DNA from: Phocaeicola_A sp963643925
GTDB lineage: Bacteria; Bacteroidota; Bacteroidia; Bacteroidales; Bacteroidaceae
DNA length: 54,215 nt
Reading direction: 5' to 3'
NCBI GenBank assembly: GCA_963643925.1
Contig: CAVINS010000015.1
Span: forward strand, 1 to 54,215
Shown here: one piece after another, positions 32,564 through 40,940 of the stretch
Position numbering within the stretch: the stretch's first letter is position 1
Layout of the letters: every line of letters starts with the position of its first letter
Notes under the pieces: generated by a model
Database searches by the model: none
Seen by the model: only the letters and a program-made list of their open reading frames with translations
What the model was told of the DNA's origin: nothing
Translations under genes and position numbers: made by a program

Positions 32564-33750
32564 TTCCTGAATCTATTGGTAAATCCTTTAATGCCCAATG
32601 CCTTCAGCAGCGGGGTGAAGAATGTCTCGGTCCGCTTCTGGAACGATGGGCGGGTGAAGAGGTCTATTAGGTTGATGAGTGACTCTCCGGTACGCCAACG
32701 GCGGAAGAACTCTGCTCGCTGCGGATGCGGCGTGGCGCAATGCAGAATAGCCGGGTTCTTCTTCTCCAGCGTGCGGTAGCTGATGTGGGCACTGTGTAGC
32801 TTGTATGCCACCTTTTTCAGGGCTAGCTCTCCTTTGGCGGAGTGTACAAAGACCACGTTCATCCCTTTGTTGTCGTTGCACTCGGGTAGCACGTGGTGTT
32901 GCTCGATGCCCCAACAGTCGCCCGTGGTGAGGTCGCTGCCGCAGCCGAAGTGGCGGAACTGACAGTGGTGGCATGACGGACGGAGGTATAGGTTCGCGAA
33001 GTAGCCTTTCATATAGTGGTTGTCGGCCTGGTTGACGAAGACTTCTTTGTCCGTAAAGTTCAGTCGGAACCCATACACCTTCCATCCGTTGCGCTTGTCG
33101 CGGAAGTCCACACCTCGCAGATTCTCCATCTTCTCATCGGTCTGTACGATGCACTGCTGCAGGTAACTCTTCCACACGGACGGACTGGACACACCATGGC
33201 AGAGGATGTCCAGTGTCAGCAGGTCTTCGTAGGGTCGACCTAGGAAGGCTCTCAGTCCGGCTACCTGGCATCCCGTGCCGCAGAACAGTACCTTCCGCCC
33301 TGCCCGCAGGAATTCCTTCGCCTTGCGGAAACTCTCGCCAAGGTCGCTCTGCACATATTTCGAGCCACGGAACGCTGCCAGTCCCTCTATGGTATCGGTG
33401 TAGCTATGCACCACATGGAACCGTTCGTCGAAGCGGGCGCCAAACACTACGCCGTCTTGGTGGATGGTCTCCTCGGCCAAGGCTGTGAAGAGTCCGCCCG
33501 AAGAGCTCTCCCGACGTATCGTAGCATCGGTATGTACGGTGGCAAGGGTCTCTGCCGGTTCGCGCTCCTCTTGGGGGCGGATGGCAGGGCAGACCTCTTC
33601 GCAGCGTCCGCAACTGACGCACTGCTCGTGGTCGATGCGTGGATAGAGGAATCCTTCGTCGTCCGCATTCAGTAGGATGCAGTGATGGGGACAGACGGCT
33701 GCACAGGCGGTGCAACCACAACAGAGTTCTTTAGGGGCAAGTGTAATCAT
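32560..33750 (-). CDS. Coenzyme F420 hydrogenase/dehydrogenase beta-subunit-like iron-sulfur protein
   Basis: The 396-residue protein has two N-terminal 4Fe-4S clusters, C10-x2-C13-x2-C16-x3-C20 and C44-x2-C47-x2-C50-x3-C54, followed by the FrhB-type N domain (ESSSGGLFTALAEE, FGARFD) and C domain (LDILCHGVSSPSVWKSYL, FRDKRNGWKVYGF, CQFRHFGCGSDLTTGDCW). Bacteroidales do not make F420, so the name reflects homology only. Proteins of this kind are usual next to pyruvyl transferases in exopolysaccharide clusters and may do a redox step on a nucleotide sugar. It overlaps both neighbours by 4 bases. Function is inferred from context. Confidence 0.87.
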   Translation of the reverse strand: MITLAPKELCCGCTACAAVCPHHCILLNADDEGFLYPRIDHEQCVSCGRCEEVCPAIRPQEEREPAETLATVHTDATIRRESSSGGLFTALAEETIHQDGVVFGARFDERFHVVHSYTDTIEGLAAFRGSKYVQSDLGESFRKAKEFLRAGRKVLFCGTGCQVAGLRAFLGRPYEDLLTLDILCHGVSSPSVWKSYLQQCIVQTDEKMENLRGVDFRDKRNGWKVYGFRLNFTDKEVFVNQADNHYMKGYFANLYLRPSCHHCQFRHFGCGSDLTTGDCWGIEQHHVLPECNDNKGMNVVFVHSAKGELALKKVAYKLHSAHISYRTLEKKNPAILHCATPHPQRAEFFRRWRTGESLINLIDLFTRPSFQKRTETFFTPLLKALGIKGFTNRFRK

Positions 33751-34595
33751 GGATGTTGACTTTTACGTAATATGTGACAAGGTATGTTGGTCAGCTCCGC
33801 CGCCAACTGCGAGTAGGTGCTGCGGTGCGAGCCGATGATTTCTTTGGTGCGCGACAAGGCCCACAGCTCCACCACCGCGGCTTGCATGCCTTGGAGCGAC
33901 CCGCGGGTGAGCGGACATCCGTAGGTGAGGATGCGGTTGCCGTAGCGCTCCCGCAAGTGTCGCTTGTCCTCCTCGGAGTCGGTGGCGAGATAGAAGTTGA
34001 CGTTGGCATCCCGGGCTATCTCGCTCTCGATGGTCTGCTCGAACAGGTAGAGCGGACTCTCTTGTAGGGAGAACGTGTGGTCGGTGCGTCGCAGGTGGAT
34101 GCCGATGGTGCGCGGAGTGAACTCCGCCGTCACCTCGTCGATGCGCTGTTGCAGTTCGTTTGTGGGGCGGAACAGCGTGCGACAGGCATCGTCCGGATAG
34201 GGGAAGAAGCGGCGGAAACTGGCTATGTAGCAGTGGCTGTTGCTCACCCACTGCGGAAAGTCGAAGCGGTTGTCCATCAGAAGCCGCTCGTCGTCTTCAT
34301 ACATTCTGCGGCTGAAGATGAGGTGTTGCCACGGGGCGGGCAGCCAGAAGTTCTTCCGGCGTGGACGGTCGTAGAACCATTGTCGGGCACTGGCTTCTAT
34401 CAACGTGAATCCCTCGTGGACGATAGGCTTGAACAGTTGGTCGAAGCGGCAGTTCAGCCCCGCATCGCGGAACCAGTAAATGCGCAAGGACACGTGGCAA
34501 TGGTCTGCCAAGGCCACTGCGGAGGCGATGCTCCACAGACGGTTGGAGAGTCCGCCTACCGGGACCAGTGTGATATTTCCTTTCGATGGATGCAT
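33747..34595 (-). CDS. Fucosyltransferase-like glycosyltransferase (HxRRxD motif)
   Basis: The 282-residue protein opens with VPVGGLSNRLWSIASAVAL and has IGIHLRRTDHTF with H167, R169, R170 and D172, the HxRRxD motif I of alpha-1,2 and alpha-1,6 fucosyltransferases (GT11/GT23/NodZ group). FYLATDSEEDK and IIGSHRSTYSQLAAEL match motifs II and III. These use GDP-fucose. No membrane segment is seen. It lies in the wzx operon, 6 bases from the flippase gene, and overlaps the iron-sulfur gene by 4. A transferase for another deoxy-sugar with this fold is possible. Confidence 0.75.
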   Translation of the reverse strand: MHPSKGNITLVPVGGLSNRLWSIASAVALADHCHVSLRIYWFRDAGLNCRFDQLFKPIVHEGFTLIEASARQWFYDRPRRKNFWLPAPWQHLIFSRRMYEDDERLLMDNRFDFPQWVSNSHCYIASFRRFFPYPDDACRTLFRPTNELQQRIDEVTAEFTPRTIGIHLRRTDHTFSLQESPLYLFEQTIESEIARDANVNFYLATDSEEDKRHLRERYGNRILTYGCPLTRGSLQGMQAAVVELWALSRTKEIIGSHRSTYSQLAAELTNIPCHILRKSQHP

Positions 34596-34601
34596 GGCGA
34601 T

Positions 34602-36047
34602 TTATCGTTTGAATTGTTTCTTCAAGAACTGGATGCTCTCTTGTAACACCACGGCGTGGCAGAGGTAGAGCATGCCCACGTAGATGGCTGCCGTCACCGC
34701 TATCTTCAGGATGAAGCGGAGATAGAGGTTATTGATGTCCGTCACCAGTAGCCAACTGATGATGATGCCTGCCAGGGTGATGGTCAGGAAGGGCAGTATG
34801 TCGCGCAGCAGTGTGAAGAGGCTCACCGGCACATAGCGGTGCATGAGGGTGTACCACACGAAGAACCACAACAAGTTGACGCAGACGTAGATGCGGACCA
34901 TCTGTATCAGTCCGTACGGATGGGTCAGAATGATGACCGCCAATTGCACGATGTCCAAAGCGATGGTGGCTCCCATGTATTTGCCCGACTGTCCGTGGCT
35001 GATGATGGCGTTGGCGCAGAGGTTGTTCAGTGGAGTGATGGCTCCCCAAATGCAGAACAGCTGCATGTAGGGCACGCTCTCCGCCCACTTATCCGTGACG
35101 GTGATGGTGATGAACTCCGGTGCTACGAAGGCGAGACCCAACAGACCGGGGAATACGATGAATGAGACGAAGCGTATGAGTTTACGGAAGGCGGGCACCT
35201 GACGTTGCGGGTCGCCCACAAGCTGCGCCAGCACGGGTTGCGACACGTTGTGAATCATCCCCCATACCACCGAGTAGGTCATGTAGCCCCACTTGTAGCC
35301 CTGGCCGTAACGTCCGGCCTCAGCAGGCGAGTAGTATTTGCCTATCAGTGGGCCGAGGATGTGGGCGTTCAGCGCATTGAAGAGTCCGGTTATCAACAGC
35401 TTCACGCTGAAGGGGAAGAAGACTTTCAGCGGTGCGACGCTGAAGGTCAGCCGGGGTTTCCACGGAGAGAAGTACCAACGCAACAGGGTGGCTACGAAAC
35501 CTTGGAGCACCATCTGCACGAACAGGCTCCAGTAAGCCATGCCGTTGAAGGCCATCACCACGGCGGTGACACCTCCCGCCAGGAAGGCGGTAATCTCTAT
35601 CTTCGCCTTCTCCTTGAGCATCATCCGCTTCACCAGGATGGCGTTGTGTACCGTGCCGGTGCTGCAGAAGAGGAACCATAGGAAGAGGAAGCGGGCAGGG
35701 GTGGTCAGTTGGGGTACGCCCAACCATCCGGTGATGTATGGAGCGGTCAGGAAGAGTAGCACGTAGAGCCCTACGCCCATGGCACAGCTGAACCAAAACA
35801 CGGCGTTGTAGTCCGCGTCGGTGGTCTCCTTCTTGTTGATGAGGGCGGTGGTGAAGCCACTGTCCAGCAACAGGTTGGCCATGGTGGTGAAGATGAGCAG
35901 CATCGTGAACATGCCATAGTCCGCCTGCGAGAGGGTGCGTGCAAGGATGATGCCGAACACCAGACTGAGCATCTGTTGCAGTCCGTTGCTCACGCCTCCC
36001 CAAAACAACCCTTTGGCGGCCTTCTCTTTAAGCGATGCTTCTCCCAT
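34602..36047 (-). CDS. Wzx-type lipopolysaccharide/capsule flippase
   Basis: The 481-residue MOP-superfamily transporter has about 14 membrane helices, starting GLFWGGVSNGLQQMLSLVFGI and LSQADYGMFTML, the polysaccharide-export motif. It flips undecaprenyl-linked repeat units across the inner membrane. It is the first gene of a four-gene leftward operon of glycan genes. Its start is only about 10 bases beyond the T-run of the metG terminator, and no TAnnTTTG box is found in the 72-base gap, so expression may depend on read-through. No Wzy polymerase is in the window. Confidence 0.9.
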   Translation of the reverse strand: MGEASLKEKAAKGLFWGGVSNGLQQMLSLVFGIILARTLSQADYGMFTMLLIFTTMANLLLDSGFTTALINKKETTDADYNAVFWFSCAMGVGLYVLLFLTAPYITGWLGVPQLTTPARFLFLWFLFCSTGTVHNAILVKRMMLKEKAKIEITAFLAGGVTAVVMAFNGMAYWSLFVQMVLQGFVATLLRWYFSPWKPRLTFSVAPLKVFFPFSVKLLITGLFNALNAHILGPLIGKYYSPAEAGRYGQGYKWGYMTYSVVWGMIHNVSQPVLAQLVGDPQRQVPAFRKLIRFVSFIVFPGLLGLAFVAPEFITITVTDKWAESVPYMQLFCIWGAITPLNNLCANAIISHGQSGKYMGATIALDIVQLAVIILTHPYGLIQMVRIYVCVNLLWFFVWYTLMHRYVPVSLFTLLRDILPFLTITLAGIIISWLLVTDINNLYLRFILKIAVTAAIYVGMLYLCHAVVLQESIQFLKKQFKR

Positions 36048-36057
36048 CCGCGTTAGT

Positions 36058-36103
36058 GGAAAAACCGGGATGCTGTCCCTCTCAGAGAGACAAGCATCCC
36101 GGT
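36058..36103 (-). terminator. Terminator after metG, just before wzx
   Basis: ACCGGGATGCT (36064-36074) and AGCATCCCGGT (36093-36103) form an 11-base stem whose inner part extends with TCCCTCTC/GAGAGA-type pairing. Read leftward it is followed by TTTTT. It sits 17 bases after the metG stop. Confidence 0.85.
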
Positions 36104-36119
36104 CGTTATCTGTTGGTTA

Positions 36120-38162
36120 TTACTTCACTTCGCTGCCTGGCTTCACTTCGTTGAGTAGGGTGGTGACAGCCAGTTTGCCGTCGTAGTTCTCGGCACTCAG
36201 TATCATGCCTTCGCTTACCAGTCCGTTCTTGAACTGACGCGGGGCGAGGTTGGCGATGAAGAGCACCTGCTTGCCTACCAGTTCCTCCGGTTTGTAGTGC
36301 TGGGCGATACCGCTCACGATGGTGCGGTTCTCCAGTCCGTCGGCAATCTTGAACTTGAGCAGCTTCTTCATCTTGGGCACTTGCTCACACTCCAGTACCA
36401 TGCCTACGCGGATGTCCAGCTTCTCGAAGTCCTCGTAGTTGATGACGGGCTTCACCGGGTTGGCCTTGTAGTTGGCCTCTTCGTTGGCACGCTTGGTGGC
36501 GAGGAGTTTCTCTACCTGTGCCTCGATGACGGCATCGTCTATCTTCTCGAACAGCAGTTCGGGCTTGTTCAGCTGATGGCCTTCTTCCAGCAGGTCGGTG
36601 TGTCCCAGACGTTCCCAGTCGAACGCTTCCATATTGAGCATCTTGCGCAGCTTCTCGGAGCTGAAGGGTAGGAACGGCTCGAAGGCGATGGCCAGGTTGG
36701 CTACCAGCTGCAACGAGATGTTCAGGATGGTGGCTACGCGGGCCATATCGGTCTTCGCCAGCTTCCAGGGCTCTGTGTCGGCCAGGTATTTGTTGCCTAT
36801 GCGGGCCAGGTTCATCGCCTCCTTCTGGGCGTCGCGGAACTTGAAAACATCGAGCAGCTTCTCTACCTCTGCCTTCACGTCGGCAAACTCTTTCAGCGTC
36901 TCTTTATCGTAGTCGGTCAGCTCGCCGCAAGCGGGCACTTTGCCGTCGAAATACTTCTGTGTGAGCACCATGGCACGGTTCACGAAGTTACCATAGATGG
37001 CTACCAGCTCGTTGTTGTTGCGTGCCTGGAAGTCCTTCCAGGTGAAATCGTTGTCCTTCGTCTCCGGAGCGTTGGCGGTGAGCACATAACGCAGCACATC
37101 CTGCTTGCCGGGGAAGTCGGCCAGGTATTCGTGCAACCACACAGCCCAGTTGCGTGAGGTGGATATCTTGTCGCCCTCCAGGTTGAGGAACTCGTTGGCG
37201 GGCACGTTGTCCGGCATAATGTAGCTGCCTTCGGCCTTCAGCATGCTGGGGAACACGATGCAGTGGAACACGATGTTGTCCTTACCGATGAAGTGGATGA
37301 GTCGGGTCTCGGGGTCTTTCCACCACTTCTCCCAACTGTCGGGCAGCAACTCCTTGGTGTTGGAGATGTAGCCGATGGGGGCATCGAACCATACGTAGAG
37401 CACCTTGCCCTCTGTCCCTTCTACGGGGAGGGGGATACCCCAGTCGAGGTCGCGGCTCACGGCGCGGGGTTGCAGACCCATGTCGAGCCAGCTCTTGCAC
37501 TGTCCGTAGACGTTCGGTCGCCACTCTTTGTGCTCCTCCAGTATCCACTTGCGCAGCCAAGGTTCGTGCTTGTCAAGAGGCAGATACCAGTGTTTGGTCT
37601 CGCGCATCTCCAGTTTGCTGCCGCTGATGGCGCTCTTCGGGTTGATAAGTTCCGTCGGGGAGAGGGTAGCACCGCACTTCTCACATTGGTCGCCATAGGC
37701 GCGCTCGTTGTGGCAGTGGGGACATTCGCCCACGATGTAGCGGTCGGCCAGGAAGGTCTTCGCTTCCTCGTCGTAGTACTGCATGGAGGTCTTCTCGATG
37801 AACTCTCCCTTGTCGTACAGTGTACGGAAGAAATCGGAAGCCATCTTGTGGTGGGTCTCCGAGGTGGTGCGTGAGTAGACGTCGAACGAGATGCCGAACT
37901 CCTCGAACGAATCCTTTATCAACTTGTGGTAGCGGTCCACGATGTCCTGTGGGGTGACACCCTCCTTGCGGGCCCGTATGGTGATAGGCACTCCATGTTC
38001 ATCGGAGCCTCCGATGAAGAGCACATCCTCTTTCTTCAGGCGCAGGTAGCGCACGTAAATGTCCGCTGGTACGTAGACACCGGCCAGGTGACCGATGTGC
38101 ACCGGCCCGTTGGCGTAGGGCAGAGCGGACGTGACGGTTGTTCTTTTGAATTTCTTTTCCAT
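36120..38162 (-). CDS. metG: Methionyl-tRNA synthetase
   Basis: The 680-residue enzyme has the class I HIGH motif at 22-25 (PVHIGHLAG), a KMSKS equivalent GDKISTSRNW, the zinc knuckle C147-x2-C150 and C160-x2-C163, and a C-terminal EMAP/tRNA-binding OB domain (LDIRVGMVLECEQVP onward). It charges tRNA-Met and initiator tRNA with methionine. The ATG at 38162 (MEKKFKRTTVTSALPYANG) is chosen over one 13 codons earlier, since the family starts there. The leader is about 110 bases from a -7 box and holds a dispersed repeat element. Length agrees with MetG2-type long synthetases. Confidence 0.96.
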   Translation of the reverse strand: MEKKFKRTTVTSALPYANGPVHIGHLAGVYVPADIYVRYLRLKKEDVLFIGGSDEHGVPITIRARKEGVTPQDIVDRYHKLIKDSFEEFGISFDVYSRTTSETHHKMASDFFRTLYDKGEFIEKTSMQYYDEEAKTFLADRYIVGECPHCHNERAYGDQCEKCGATLSPTELINPKSAISGSKLEMRETKHWYLPLDKHEPWLRKWILEEHKEWRPNVYGQCKSWLDMGLQPRAVSRDLDWGIPLPVEGTEGKVLYVWFDAPIGYISNTKELLPDSWEKWWKDPETRLIHFIGKDNIVFHCIVFPSMLKAEGSYIMPDNVPANEFLNLEGDKISTSRNWAVWLHEYLADFPGKQDVLRYVLTANAPETKDNDFTWKDFQARNNNELVAIYGNFVNRAMVLTQKYFDGKVPACGELTDYDKETLKEFADVKAEVEKLLDVFKFRDAQKEAMNLARIGNKYLADTEPWKLAKTDMARVATILNISLQLVANLAIAFEPFLPFSSEKLRKMLNMEAFDWERLGHTDLLEEGHQLNKPELLFEKIDDAVIEAQVEKLLATKRANEEANYKANPVKPVINYEDFEKLDIRVGMVLECEQVPKMKKLLKFKIADGLENRTIVSGIAQHYKPEELVGKQVLFIANLAPRQFKNGLVSEGMILSAENYDGKLAVTTLLNEVKPGSEVK

Positions 38163-38215
38163 CAATGCTATGTCTTTATTGTTTTGTTTCTGTCTAGTCA
38201 TCGCGGACGAACTCC

Positions 38216-38245
38216 CTGGTTAGGAAAATATATTTCTCTGACTGG
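38216..38245 (+). repeat. CTGGTTAGGAAAATA element in the metG leader
   Basis: CTGGTTAGGAAAATA (38216-38230) followed by TATTTCTCTGACTGGG matches, in reverse complement, the element at 15384-15413 over most of 30 bases. It lies between the metG -7 box and start codon, so it would be transcribed into the metG leader RNA. Confidence 0.5.
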
Positions 38246-38276
38246 GCATATCGTGACGCCCGTCCGTAATTTCGTG

Positions 38277-38284
38277 CAAACTTA
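38277..38284 (-). promoter_or_regulatory. -7 box for metG
   Basis: TAAGTTTG, read leftward, gives an expected leader of about 105 bases before the ATG at 38162. The -33 region has no clear TTTG. Confidence 0.4.
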
Positions 38285-38315
38285 GCAAAAATCTATGGAA
38301 TACACGAATGGAGAG

Positions 38316-38423
38316 CTATTCTTCCCACTCATAGCCATCTTTTTTCAGTGTCCTTATGCGCATCACCCAATCTGTCTCACAGTGAGTCGCCATACGACTA
38401 ATCTTATTGTCCTTTCTTATCAT
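38316..38423 (-). CDS. Possible 35-residue small protein
   Basis: An open frame of 35 codons starts with ATG at 38423 and ends at 38316. A TACCTTTG -7 box (38460-38467) lies 37 bases upstream on the same strand. The predicted peptide is hydrophilic and charged, beginning MIRKDNKISRM and ending KKDGYEWEE, with one Cys. No membrane segment or known motif is seen and I do not recognise a family. It lies between a methyltransferase gene and metG and accounts for most of an otherwise empty 320-base gap (38163-38482). Confidence 0.35.
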   Translation of the reverse strand: MIRKDNKISRMATHCETDWVMRIRTLKKDGYEWEE

Positions 38424-38459
38424 AAGTTGTATCGATTCCTTTTCTGAATAAGTTTGTGG

Positions 38460-38467
38460 CAAAGGTA
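38460..38467 (-). promoter_or_regulatory. -7 box upstream of the 35-codon ORF
   Basis: TACCTTTG, read leftward, overlies the region just after the methyltransferase stop. No clear -33 box is present. It could serve the small ORF or provide a second start for metG. Confidence 0.4.
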
Positions 38468-38482
38468 TGCAATATATTTCGC

Positions 38483-39253
38483 TTAAGCTGTCACCACATC
38501 CACTACATGGCTGCCGGCTCCTAGAAGGTCTGCGCGCTCGGAGACTCGCTTTTGGAAGTCGATGAAGCGGGCAAATGTCTCGTCGCTCATCTGATTGAGT
38601 CGGGTGCGCATGTAGTCGGCCGGACCGTCGGGCGAGAAGATGGTGACGCGCTGGAGCCCCGCCAATTGGTTGAGGCGGTCGATGTCGCTCAGACGCACAT
38701 AGTCGTAGAGCTCGTCCGGAAAGGCTTGTATGTGGAAGTCTTCGTCAACGGCCCCGCGCTCCATCAGTCCACCGATGCGGTCCTCGTCAAAGCAATACGA
38801 GAGTATGCTGTATTCATTCATGAGATAAGCCACAAAGATCAGTCCGCCGGGTTTTGTCACCCGACGTGCCTCTGCCAGTGCCTTCGCCTTCTCGTCGTCG
38901 CCGATGAGGTGATAGAGTGGTCCGAGCAGGAGGGTGATATCGGCCGAGGCCGTAGGTAAGAAGGGCATCGAGCGTGCGTCGCCCTGCACAACGTCGGCCG
39001 TAGGTTCGCGTTTCAGAAACACTTCGATGTTGCGTCGCACCAGTTCCACTGCCTTCACTTCGTAGCCCTCGGCCATGAGTGCCGAGGTGTAGCGCCCCGT
39101 GCCTGCCCCGATGTCGAGCAGGCGCATGCCGGGCCTGAGGAACCGGTGCAAGTGGTGCATGGTAGTCTCAAACTCCACAATGCCGTGACGTCGCTGCAGC
39201 CGCAAGTCTTCCGGGTGCTTGTTATAATGTTTTTCTATATTGGATAATGCCAT
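38483..39253 (-). CDS. Class I SAM-dependent methyltransferase
   Basis: The 256-residue protein has motif I RLLDIGAGTGRYTSALMAEG, the acidic end of strand 2 VKAVELV, motif II VVQGDARSMPFLP and motif III ITLLLGPLYHLIGD with EARRVTKPGGLIFVAYL. This is the methyltransf_11/25-type Rossmann fold. The variant LGPLYHL, in place of a substrate-binding Asn-Pro, is common in small-molecule methyltransferases of this group. The substrate is unknown. It is probably cytosolic. A hairpin upstream separates it from yifB. Confidence 0.88.
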   Translation of the reverse strand: MALSNIEKHYNKHPEDLRLQRRHGIVEFETTMHHLHRFLRPGMRLLDIGAGTGRYTSALMAEGYEVKAVELVRRNIEVFLKREPTADVVQGDARSMPFLPTASADITLLLGPLYHLIGDDEKAKALAEARRVTKPGGLIFVAYLMNEYSILSYCFDEDRIGGLMERGAVDEDFHIQAFPDELYDYVRLSDIDRLNQLAGLQRVTIFSPDGPADYMRTRLNQMSDETFARFIDFQKRVSERADLLGAGSHVVDVVTA

Positions 39254-39311
39254 AGAGTATATGTATGTATAGTACGCTGTGAAAGTAAAGTCCTTGTTCT
39301 GTTTTATTTAT

Positions 39312-39349
39312 TGCCGCCAAATAAAATCGGTCGAATTTATTTGGTGGCA
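39312..39349 (-). terminator. Stem-loop between yifB and the methyltransferase
   Basis: TGCCGCCAAATAAA (39312-39325) pairs with TTTATTTGGTGGCA (39336-39349), 14 positions with one G-U. It lies 50 bases after the yifB stop. The stem is AT-rich and no strong T-run follows. Confidence 0.5.
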
Positions 39350-39398
39350 GTAAGTAAACTTGGGTGACATAGGAACGGTAGATTACTATTCTACCCTA

Positions 39399-40937
39399 TT
39401 ATCCGGCCCAGTTCTCGCGGTCGAGGCTACGGTAGCCTATGGCTTCGGCCAGGTGATGAGGCTTGATGGAGGCAGAGCCTTCGAGGTCGGCAATGGTGCG
39501 CGACACCTTCAGTATGCGGTCGTAGGCACGTGCGGAGAGGTTAAGGCGCGTCATGGCGGTCTGCAGCAACTGCAGGCCTTTGTCGTCCAGTTGGGCATAG
39601 GTTCGGAGCATGGAAGGAGTCATCTGGGCGTTACAGTGGATGCCCGGATGGACTTTGTAACGCTCTGCCTGGATGTTGCGGGCCCCGATGACACGCTCGC
39701 GTATCTGTGCACTCGTCTCTTCCTGCTGAGTGGTGGTCAGCTTCTCAAAGGGAACGGGCGTTATCTCCACCTGTATGTCGATGCGGTCGAGCAACGGACC
39801 GGAAATCTTGTTCAGATAGCGCTGAACTTGTCCGGGGTTGCACGTACAGGGGCGGGTAGGGTGGTTGTAGTATCCACAGGGACACGGATTCATGGATGCT
39901 ACCAGCATGAAGCTGGCGGGGTAATTGACCGTGTACTTCACGCGCGACACGGTGATGATGCGGTCCTCCATAGGTTGGCGCAGCATCTCCAGTACGCTGC
40001 GGTTGAACTCCGGCAACTCGTCGGCAAAGAGTACACCGTTGTGCGCCAGACTGATTTCGCCCGGCTGAGGGTTGCTGCCGCCTCCCACCAGGGCGATGGC
40101 CGAAGTGGAGTGGTGCGGTGTGCGGAAGGGGCGGTGCGCTATCAGTGTGCTGTCCGCTCCCAGCTTGCCGGCAACGGAGTGTATCTTTGTGGTCTCCAGG
40201 CTCTCGGCCAAGGTTAGGGGGGGCAGTATGGAGGGAAGGCGCTTGGCCATCATCGACTTGCCGCTTCCCGGAGGACCTATCATCACTACATTGTGTCCAC
40301 CAGCTGCGGCTACCTCCAGGGCACGCTTCACATTCTCCTGTCCCTTCACGTCGGCAAAGTCGAACTCAAAGGTCTCCTGCTTGGCGCGGAACTCCTCGCG
40401 GGTGTTGACGATGGTGGGCTCCAGTGTGCGCTCGCCGTTGAGGAACTCTATCACCTCGCAGATGTTGTCCACCCCGTAGACCTCCAGGTTGTTCACGATG
40501 GCAGCTTCCCTGGCGTTGCGCTTGGGCAGTATGAATCCCTTGAATCCCTCTTCGCGGGCTTTGATGGCAATGGGTAGCGCTCCCTTGATGGGTTGCAGAC
40601 TACCGTCCAAGCTCAGCTCGCCCATCATCAGGTACAGACCTAACTTCTCTCCGGCCACCTTGCCGGCTGTAGCCAGTATGCTCACGGCCAACGGCAAGTC
40701 ATAGGCAGAACCCTCCTTGCGGATGTCCGCTGGTGCCATGTTCACCACTATCTGGCAGGTGGGGAACTTGTACCCGTTCACCCGCAGGGCGGAGAGGATG
40801 CGTTCGTGACTCTCCTTTACCGACGTGTCGGGTAGTCCCACCAGAAAGAACTTGATTCCCCGGGAGCTGTTCGTCTCTATGGTGATGATGGTGGCGTCGA
40901 TGCCTTGCACAGCCGCTGCGAATACCTTTACCAACAT
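39399..40937 (-). CDS. YifB/ComM-family Mg-chelatase-like AAA+ ATPase
   Basis: The 512-residue protein has the N-terminal ChlI/Lon-like domain (GLPDTSVKESHERILSAL, NMAPADIRKEGSAYDLPLAV), Walker A GPPGSGKS (221-228), Walker B GVLFADELPEF, and the C-terminal Mg-chelatase helical domain. A four-Cys cluster is visible in NPCPCGYYNHPTRPCTCNPG. ComM is a hexameric helicase that drives branch migration during natural transformation and recombination; YifB is widespread in non-competent species. It starts 3 bases after the thioredoxin-like gene, so they are co-transcribed. A role in DNA recombination is the likely function. Confidence 0.92.
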   Translation of the reverse strand: MLVKVFAAAVQGIDATIITIETNSSRGIKFFLVGLPDTSVKESHERILSALRVNGYKFPTCQIVVNMAPADIRKEGSAYDLPLAVSILATAGKVAGEKLGLYLMMGELSLDGSLQPIKGALPIAIKAREEGFKGFILPKRNAREAAIVNNLEVYGVDNICEVIEFLNGERTLEPTIVNTREEFRAKQETFEFDFADVKGQENVKRALEVAAAGGHNVVMIGPPGSGKSMMAKRLPSILPPLTLAESLETTKIHSVAGKLGADSTLIAHRPFRTPHHSTSAIALVGGGSNPQPGEISLAHNGVLFADELPEFNRSVLEMLRQPMEDRIITVSRVKYTVNYPASFMLVASMNPCPCGYYNHPTRPCTCNPGQVQRYLNKISGPLLDRIDIQVEITPVPFEKLTTTQQEETSAQIRERVIGARNIQAERYKVHPGIHCNAQMTPSMLRTYAQLDDKGLQLLQTAMTRLNLSARAYDRILKVSRTIADLEGSASIKPHHLAEAIGYRSLDRENWAG

Positions 40938-40940
40938 GGC

